Shown: piece after piece, positions 58,977 through 64,000 of the stretch
Position numbering within the stretch: position 1 is the stretch's first letter
How the letters are laid out: every line of letters starts with the position of its first letter
Assembly: GCA_017307785.1 (NCBI GenBank)
Contig: JAFKGI010000026.1
Coordinates: 41,172-105,171, forward strand
Source: Vulcanimicrobiota bacterium
GTDB lineage: Bacteria > Vulcanimicrobiota > Xenobia > Xenobiales > JADMJV01
Direction of reading: 5' to 3'
DNA: 64,000 nucleotides
Notes under the pieces: model-generated
Database searches by the model: none
Seen by the model: only the letters and a program-made list of their open reading frames with translations
Told to the model about the DNA's origin: nothing
Made by a program: the position numbers and the translations under genes

Positions 58977-59462
58977 ATGTTCGGATTATCTAATCGCAGC
59001 TCCACCGTTTTGGAGAACTATCGCGACCTGATCGAAGACATTCTCTCTGACCTGGGCATCGACCCACAGGAGAATCTCGAGGAAGCTCAGGAAAAGCAGC
59101 GCTACAGTTGGTGCATTAAGCGCGGCTCCGCCAACATTTTTGTGGAACTCTTCTCTGAGAACCAGGAAAGCTACTTTATGGTGGACTGTCCGATTCTGAG
59201 ACTCCCCGCCGCCGACCGTCTCGAAGCTTTTTACCGAAGACTGTTGGAGCTGAATGACAAGCTGGTGGAGGCCGCCCTGGTCTGTCGGGGACAAGAAATC
59301 CACCTGGTCGGCATTCGCCCCCTGCGCGGCCTGGACGCAGAAGAAGCCAGCGGCATGCTGGACCGCATTTCCGCCTGGGCGGACAGCCTGGACAATTCCC
59401 TCTCCGAGGAGTTTGGAGCGCCCCTATGGGAAGGCCCCAGCAACGACAGCAGCGCGACATAA
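58977..59462 (+). CDS. YbjN-like/T3S-chaperone-fold protein
   Basis: 161 residues, strong GGGAGGAAG ribosome site. The alpha/beta pattern (TVLENYRDLIEDILSDLGID, then FVELFSENQESYFMVDCPIL and LELNDKLVEAALVCRGQEIH) follows the YbjN/type III secretion chaperone-like fold of about 120-150 residues. Cytosolic. Family members affect motility and stress responses by unknown means. The next gene begins 37 bases before its stop, so the pair is translationally coupled. Confidence 0.75.
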   Translation: MFGLSNRSSTVLENYRDLIEDILSDLGIDPQENLEEAQEKQRYSWCIKRGSANIFVELFSENQESYFMVDCPILRLPAADRLEAFYRRLLELNDKLVEAALVCRGQEIHLVGIRPLRGLDAEEASGMLDRISAWADSLDNSLSEEFGAPLWEGPSNDSSAT

Positions 59463-60775
59463 AGTCGTTCGAGTCCATTCTTTCGGGACTCATCGGCTCG
59501 CCGCCACCTCTTGCCACCGCCGCAGGTTGTCGCACATCCAAAAGGGTGTGCACTTTGTGCTGGGGCAGCCGCCTGACCTATAACCAGGAAGCCCGCTACA
59601 AGACGGAAGCGTTGGCACGCTGGGCCGATCAGATCTCCAGCCTGCCCTCCCCCAAGTTCATTCCCAGTCCCGAGGGTCGCAACTATCGCACCGTCAGCAA
59701 ACGACGCTGGTTTCACGACGAGCGCCGCCTGGCCATGGTGGAAGGCATCGAACGGGGTCGCGTCAAGGGAATCGCTCCTCCCCAGTGCCAGATCGAACCG
59801 GTCGCTCACGCCTCTCTCTACACCCAGCTTCAGCAAGAGTTCACCCGCAGCAGCCTGGCTCGCTTCGTCAACTACGCCATCATCAAAAGCGGCACCGAAG
59901 GCGAGGTGCTCGTCCTCAACCTGAACGACATGCGCTCGCAACGGTCCGAGCTGAATCGCATTTCCAAGAAGCTCACCCACCACAACGCAAATCTAAAGGC
60001 GATCTGGCTCATCCAGGGCCAGGAGGGCGACGAATACTACGCCAACATCCGCCCCGGTCAGTGGCAGAAGCTCTACGGAGAAGGCCACCTGGCCACCGCT
60101 CAGAACCTCCACTATTCCCCGCTCTGCTTCAGCCAGGTGAATCCGCACGTCGTTCCTCTCATGCTGGAAGCAACCCAGAAATGGCTGGCCGAACCGGCCC
60201 TTCCCATGCTCGACCTCTACTGCGGCTATGGGCTCTTTTCACTTTCTCTGCCGCGCACCGGCCCGGTCTGGGGACTGGAACTTTCCGGCGAAGCCATTCT
60301 CTGGGCCCGCCGCAACGCGCGCCGTTTGCATCGAGACAAGGCAAAATTTGACCCGTGGGACCTGGCCACCATGGAAATCCCCCAGCGACGCTTCCCGGCC
60401 GGCTCCTGGGTGGCCGTGCTCGACCCCCCGCGCAGCGGCGCCCCCACGGAACTGATCAAGCACATGGCGGAGATGCGCCCCAAGCGCGTCATGCACTGGA
60501 TTTGCGACATCAATGAATTTGAAGAACAACTGCGTGGATGGACCCAAAACGGCTATCGCGTGACGGAAGCGTTGGCCCTGGACATGTTCCCAGGCACCAA
60601 CTCCCTGGAGTTGGGGCTCTGCCTGGAGCCAGGAGGCCGCCTGAAAAGCGCGAAACCCAGCCATCTCATCAACAAAGCAGGGACACCGTCTGAATGCATA
60701 CCGCCGAAAAAACCCGCCACTTCACGAGCTACATCAACGGCCAGTGGACCAAGGCCGAAGCGTCCAAAACGCTAG
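59426..60775 (+). CDS. TrmA/RlmD-type RNA (uracil-5-) methyltransferase
   Basis: 449 residues. A class I SAM methyltransferase with LDLYCGYGLFSLSL (SAM loop), ELSGEAILWARRNA, VLDPPRSGAP (motif IV) and a nucleophilic Cys360 in MHWICDINEFEEQL. A 4Fe-4S cluster is suggested by C35, C42, C45 and C121, spaced roughly as in RlmD. Target is a uracil in rRNA or tRNA. The start overlaps the YbjN-like gene and the last 82 bases lie in another frame inside the aldehyde dehydrogenase gene, so the Pro/Lys-rich tail is probably dispensable. Confidence 0.87.
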   Translation: MGRPQQRQQRDIKSFESILSGLIGSPPPLATAAGCRTSKRVCTLCWGSRLTYNQEARYKTEALARWADQISSLPSPKFIPSPEGRNYRTVSKRRWFHDERRLAMVEGIERGRVKGIAPPQCQIEPVAHASLYTQLQQEFTRSSLARFVNYAIIKSGTEGEVLVLNLNDMRSQRSELNRISKKLTHHNANLKAIWLIQGQEGDEYYANIRPGQWQKLYGEGHLATAQNLHYSPLCFSQVNPHVVPLMLEATQKWLAEPALPMLDLYCGYGLFSLSLPRTGPVWGLELSGEAILWARRNARRLHRDKAKFDPWDLATMEIPQRRFPAGSWVAVLDPPRSGAPTELIKHMAEMRPKRVMHWICDINEFEEQLRGWTQNGYRVTEALALDMFPGTNSLELGLCLEPGGRLKSAKPSHLINKAGTPSECIPPKKPATSRATSTASGPRPKRPKR

Positions 60776-62169
60776 AGAACATCAATCCGGCCACCGGCGA
60801 ATCGCTGGGAACCGTTTTTCTGGTCGGCCGCGATGAGGCCAAACAGGCCATCGAGGCCGCCCACAAAGCCTTTGAAGGCTGGCGCGACACCCCCGCCCCC
60901 AAGCGCGGCCAGTTGCTCTTCAAGGCCATGCACCTTCTCGAGCAGCGCCTGGAAGAAGTCGCCCTGGCTCTCCACCTCGAGGAAGGCAAACTGCTGGCGG
61001 AAGCCCGCGGCGAAGTCCAAAAATCCCTCAATATCATGGAGTTCACGGCCGGCGAAGGTCGCCGCATGGGCGGACAGACCGTTCCCTCCGAAATGTCCAA
61101 CACTTTTTGCTACACCATCAAGCAGCCGCTGGGCGTGGTCGGCCTGATCACCCCCTGGAACTTCCCGGTGGCCATTCCCATCTGGAAAATGGCCCCGGCC
61201 CTGATCGCCGGCAACACCATCGTGCTCAAGCCGGCCTCCAACACCCCCTGGACGGCCGCCCTGATCGCCGAGATCTTCCACGAGGCGGGCTTCCCGCCGG
61301 GCGTGGTCAACATGGTCTTGGGCCCGGGCAGCAGCGTGGGCGACGAAATCGTCAACAACCCCAAAGTTCGCGCCCTTTCCTTCACCGGATCCAACCAGGT
61401 AGGCCAGGATCTCTACAAGCAAGGTGCCGCCCGCGGCGTCAAAGTGCAGTGTGAAATGGGCGGCAAGAACCCCATCGTCGTTCTGGAAGACGCGGACCTG
61501 GATCTGGCCGTGGAAGCCACCGTTCAGGGCGCTTTCGGCTCGACCGGCCAACGCTGCACCGCTACCTCCCGCGCCATCATCATCGACAGCGTGGCCGATG
61601 AGTTCGTGCGCAAACTGGTGGCTCGCACCAAAGACTATCAGGCCGGACGCGATCTGGGACCGGTGGTGGACACCGCCCAGCTGCGAGAAGTACTGGAAGC
61701 CATCGAGCAAGCCAAGAAGGACGGCGCCAAATGCCTGAGCGGCGGCAAACGCGCCGACGACGGCGACCTGACCAAAGGGTTCTACGTGGAGCCAACCTTG
61801 TTTGACCACGTCGACCCCAAATCGCACCTGGCCCTGGAAGAAGTCTTCGGACCGGTGCTAGCCATTTTGCGCGTCAAGGATCTGGACGAAGCCCTGGAGG
61901 TGGCCAACAGCGTGCGCTACGGCCTCTCCTCTTCGATTTACTCGAAGGACTCCAACCGCATCTTCAAATTCCTGGACCGCATCGAAACCGGCATCACCCA
62001 CGTCAACAGCCCCACCATGGGCGGCGAGGCCCAGTTGCCCTTCGGCGGAGTCAAGGACACGGGGGTCGGAGCGCGTGAACAGGGCGCAGTGGCCATCGAC
62101 TTCTTCACCGAACTGAAAACGGTCTACATCGACTACACCGGCCAGAAGCGTGACAGCAAAATCTATTAA
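60694..62169 (+). CDS. NAD(P)-dependent aldehyde dehydrogenase
   Basis: 491 residues, superfamily ALDH. TPWNFPVAIPIWKMAPAL, KPASNTPWTA, SFTGSNQVGQ, the catalytic Glu254 in QCEMGGKNP and Cys288 in GQRCTATS, and EVFGPVLAI are all intact. Similarity is strongest to alpha-ketoglutaric semialdehyde and succinate semialdehyde dehydrogenases, but substrate cannot be assigned. The start lies within the methyltransferase gene and its stop touches the next start (TAATG). Confidence 0.93.
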   Translation: MHTAEKTRHFTSYINGQWTKAEASKTLENINPATGESLGTVFLVGRDEAKQAIEAAHKAFEGWRDTPAPKRGQLLFKAMHLLEQRLEEVALALHLEEGKLLAEARGEVQKSLNIMEFTAGEGRRMGGQTVPSEMSNTFCYTIKQPLGVVGLITPWNFPVAIPIWKMAPALIAGNTIVLKPASNTPWTAALIAEIFHEAGFPPGVVNMVLGPGSSVGDEIVNNPKVRALSFTGSNQVGQDLYKQGAARGVKVQCEMGGKNPIVVLEDADLDLAVEATVQGAFGSTGQRCTATSRAIIIDSVADEFVRKLVARTKDYQAGRDLGPVVDTAQLREVLEAIEQAKKDGAKCLSGGKRADDGDLTKGFYVEPTLFDHVDPKSHLALEEVFGPVLAILRVKDLDEALEVANSVRYGLSSSIYSKDSNRIFKFLDRIETGITHVNSPTMGGEAQLPFGGVKDTGVGAREQGAVAIDFFTELKTVYIDYTGQKRDSKIY

Positions 62170-62909
62170 TGCATAGATACCCGCTGGGCCTGCGGGTGTG
62201 GCTGGCTCAGGTCTTGGGTTCTTTGCTGTTGTGCGCGGGCGTGTTGTTCGGTCCTGCCGACAATCTCGCCCGCGCTCTGGCGGTGGGCGCCTGTGCCAGC
62301 AGCCTGGCCAGCGCCACCGCCGGGTTTCGCTATCCCGGTTGGCCCTGGTTCAGCGCCGGCCTGGCCTGCAGTCTGGCAGGCCTGCTTCGTCAACACTACC
62401 AACTGGACGACTGGCCCTGGCAACTCAGCCTGGCCACCAGCTCGCTGGTGGCCTACGTGGTGGTCTGGCCTATCGCCCAGGGAACTCTTATCCACGTCTT
62501 CAACGTGGAGACTCAGGACTATGAGAGCCCCCCGGGCAGCAGCCAGAGTTCTTTTTTGAGCGGCCTGAACGTCACTCTCTACAGCGCTATCGCCACACCG
62601 GTGCTGATGCTGCTGCTCGGAACTTCGGCCTTCTGGTTTGCCGGACTGGGCTGGCTTTTTCTGGCCATCTGGCTAACGCACGCCTACCCTGGGACTCGCC
62701 CCGAGTGGAACCTGTTAGGCAACCTGAGCGGCCTGGCTCTCCTTTCCAACCTTTCGGGCACCCCATTGCTTCCGCTGGCCCAGCCTTGCTTGCTCACCCT
62801 CGACAGTTTCTGGCTGGTCGGCCAGACGGCCGTCTGGACCAGTCTGGGAGTGTGGTGTGCCCACTGGCACCACGGATATTTGCAGAGCGCACGAGCCCAG
62901 CAAATTTGA
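62169..62909 (+). CDS. Polytopic membrane protein of unknown function
   Basis: 246 residues with six or seven hydrophobic segments (VWLAQVLGSLLLCAGVLFG, PWFSAGLACSLAGLL, SLATSSLVAYVVVWPIAQG, LNVTLYSAIATPVLMLLLG, AFWFAGLGWLFLAIWL and two C-terminal). The conserved-looking loop FNVETQDYESPPGSSQS is polar. No transporter family recognised. Immediately follows aldehyde dehydrogenase (TAATG) and precedes the DtxR regulator, whose promoter overlaps its last codons. Confidence 0.65.
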   Translation: MHRYPLGLRVWLAQVLGSLLLCAGVLFGPADNLARALAVGACASSLASATAGFRYPGWPWFSAGLACSLAGLLRQHYQLDDWPWQLSLATSSLVAYVVVWPIAQGTLIHVFNVETQDYESPPGSSQSSFLSGLNVTLYSAIATPVLMLLLGTSAFWFAGLGWLFLAIWLTHAYPGTRPEWNLLGNLSGLALLSNLSGTPLLPLAQPCLLTLDSFWLVGQTAVWTSLGVWCAHWHHGYLQSARAQQI

Positions 62910-62934
62910 CAGGTGGCCCGACCAAGTTTACGAT
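62906..62934 (+). promoter_or_regulatory. Consensus promoter with leaderless start for the DtxR gene
   Basis: TTGACA (62906-62911) and TACGAT (62929-62934) are exactly 17 bases apart. GTG 62941 begins 6 bases after the -10 box, with no ribosome site between, so the mRNA should start at or beside the start codon. The -35 box overlaps the stop of the upstream gene. Confidence 0.85.
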
Positions 62935-62940
62935 GCAACC

Positions 62941-63609
62941 GTGAAACGACCCCCTCCAGCGCGCAGTGATACCGAGCTTTGCCTCAGTCCCGCCATGGAA
63001 GATTACTTGAAGTCTATCTTCCGCCTGGAAGAACGCCAGCAACGGGTCACCACTCAGGCTCTGGCCGAGCGCCTGGAAGTCGCCCCCGCTTCGGTCACCA
63101 GCATGGTCAAACGCCTGGCCGAGCGCGGCCTGCTCACCCACGAGCGCTATCACGGAGTGGAACTCACCGAGTCGGGCCGCAGAGTGGCCCAGGAAATGAT
63201 TCGCCATCACCGTCTGTTGGAACTTTACCTCACCCAGGCCCTGGGATTCGACCAGGACCAGGTTCACGCCGAGGCCGAGCGTTTGGAACACTTCATCTCC
63301 GAGCAGTTCGAAGATCGCATCGATCAGATTCTCGGACGCCCGACCTGTGATCCGCATGGCTCCCCCATCCCAAGCCGTCCCGGCCAGGCGCCTGTCGGCG
63401 AAGAGGGCGAACTCGCCTGCCTGGAACTCTTTCAGCCGGGCCGAGTTCTGCAGGCCCCAGCTTGCCTTCAGGAGATCGGCATCGTGCCGGGAGCGAAAGT
63501 TACCGTCTTAGGAAAGCCCCAGGGAGCCAAAGTCCATTTGCGCCTGGAACAGGAAGAACTGCTGCTCGAGGTCGCCCGCTGCCGGGAAGTCCTGGTCAAG
63601 CGCGATTAG
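62941..63609 (+). CDS. DtxR/MntR-family metal-dependent repressor
   Basis: 222 residues from GTG 62941. Winged helix-turn-helix (TTQALAERLEVAPASVTSMVKRLAERG) after the LSPAMEDYLKSI metal-binding start, then the dimer and metal-binding domain (HHRLLELYLTQALGFD, ERLEHFISEQFEDRI, GRPTCDPHGSPIP) and a C-terminal FeoA/SH3-like domain (LQEIGIVPGAKVTVLG). Iron- or manganese-loaded dimers repress metal uptake genes. No metal transporter is in view, so targets lie outside. Residues at the metal site look MntR/IdeR-mixed and do not decide the metal. Confidence 0.92.
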   Translation: MKRPPPARSDTELCLSPAMEDYLKSIFRLEERQQRVTTQALAERLEVAPASVTSMVKRLAERGLLTHERYHGVELTESGRRVAQEMIRHHRLLELYLTQALGFDQDQVHAEAERLEHFISEQFEDRIDQILGRPTCDPHGSPIPSRPGQAPVGEEGELACLELFQPGRVLQAPACLQEIGIVPGAKVTVLGKPQGAKVHLRLEQEELLLEVARCREVLVKRD

Positions 63610-63614
63610 CCTCC

Positions 63615-63941
63615 GTGGCGCGCTGCGCCTTCAATGATAATCAAACTTTAGGCGCGCCACTACGTTGGTCCCTAACCCGCGTTCGGGTCCGTATGGAGAC
63701 TTACGGCTCACAGGTTCGCCTTAAAGTCTCCGCTTCGCTCCCCTGAACACGGGGTTCGATACTAGCCTCCGCCGTGCGTCGCACGGTCAATGATCATCGG
63801 ACTCTAGGGACGCACGGCTCCGTGGGTCCCTAACCCGCGTTCGGTCCGCTCCGCTCCCCTGAACACGGGGTTCGAGACTAGTCGCCCGCCCACTTCGTGG
63901 CCACCATGATGATCAACCCTGTTGCAGTTATTGGTGGGCGG
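63615..63941 (+). repeat. Cluster of three palindromic elements with covarying stems
   Basis: Three inverted repeats with different sequence but the same design: GTGGCGCG (63615-63622)/CGCGCCAC (63653-63660), CCGTGCGT (63772-63779)/ACGCACGG (63810-63817) and CCGCCCAC (63886-63893)/GTGGGCGG (63934-63941). Between the stems AATGAT/CATGAT-type sequence recurs. The first two are each followed by GGTCCCTAACCCGCGTTCGG (63667 and 63825) and CGCTCCCCTGAACACGGGG (63736 and 63852). No gene is seen in 63610-64000. Confidence 0.85.
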
Positions 63942-64000
63942 AATTCGGTCAAAAACATCGAACCTGAACGGTGCCAGGAAAAGGTCGTGCAAGCAATTGG

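Noticed and set aside
63610..63941. Integron attC sites
   Set aside because: CCCTAAC resembles one attC core, but a matching GTTRRRY partner and gene cassettes are missing.

Overview
The window is a GC-rich bacterial chromosome segment with about 60 protein genes, one tRNA, and no prophage, insertion sequence or CRISPR array that I can recognise. The organism is a free-living, non-model bacterium. It has lipoproteins and Sec signal peptides, a PilZ c-di-GMP receptor, pilin-like and flagellar-hook-like secreted proteins, Zn- and molybdenum-type enzymes and a B12-dependent mutase. No marker fixes the phylum. The mix (IcmF, DabAB, YbjN-like and PilZ proteins, leaderless -10 elements) would fit a deep-branching lineage such as Eremiobacterota/Armatimonadota-like bacteria, but that is inference.

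Layout. 1-3.1 kb: 3'-truncated hisS, two small secreted proteins, a 62-bp tandem repeat array and a GT-B glycosyltransferase. 3.1-8.3 kb: tRNA-Thr(CGT) with promoter and terminator, a HepT-like/DUF3841 couple, a BtuF-like protein and, divergently, fused isobutyryl-CoA mutase icmF. 8.4-14.5 kb: small membrane proteins, an unusual three-gene operon (zinc-ribbon kinase-like protein, vWA protein, adenylosuccinate-synthetase-like enzyme) and a GntP permease. 14.5-22.9 kb: a cytosolic PLD-like protein, a second 62-bp array, an orphan amino-acid-type binding lipoprotein, a 771-residue unknown membrane-anchored protein, a compact cytochrome P450, a Uma2 nuclease and a 63-bp repeat array. 22.9-31.7 kb: NadR, Tex, the bicarbonate pump dabA-dabB, a PlsC-like acyltransferase and a PfkB kinase. 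31.7-36.2 kb: small proteins, a Met/Gly-rich NlpC/P60-like protein, PilZ and FG-GAP proteins. 36.2-42.6 kb: xanthine dehydrogenase with an NCS2 purine permease, Hsp20 and coaBC. 42.6-50.2 kb: a duplicated DUF3352/pilin-like protein coupled to a secreted FlgG-like protein, an aminotransferase/GNAT-nitrilase operon and a quinone reductase. 50.2-57.6 kb: a divergent SecA-like ATPase, a TPR protein and a tight operon of SGNH hydrolase, unknown protein and EEP nuclease. 57.7-63.6 kb: a receiver protein lacking the usual Asp, HNH nuclease, YbjN-like protein, TrmA-type methyltransferase, aldehyde dehydrogenase and a DtxR regulator. 63.6-64 kb: a set of covarying palindromic repeats.

Functional links. 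BtuF-like protein and IcmF share cobalamin. DabB and DabA form one inorganic-carbon pump. The NCS2 permease and xanthine dehydrogenase form a purine uptake/oxidation pair. The aminotransferase and amidase pair suggests glutamine transamination with omega-amidase repair. Genes are packed tightly, with many 4-bp stop/start overlaps and several convergent 3' overlaps.

Most worth a second look: the kinase/vWA/PurA-like operon; the two homologous 62-bp arrays that share a GCGG-N5-CCGC hairpin plus T-tract; the terminal palindromes with compensatory stem changes; the compact P450 without a canonical start; the pilin-domain duplication with its FlgG-like partner; and promoters placed so that mRNAs would be leaderless.
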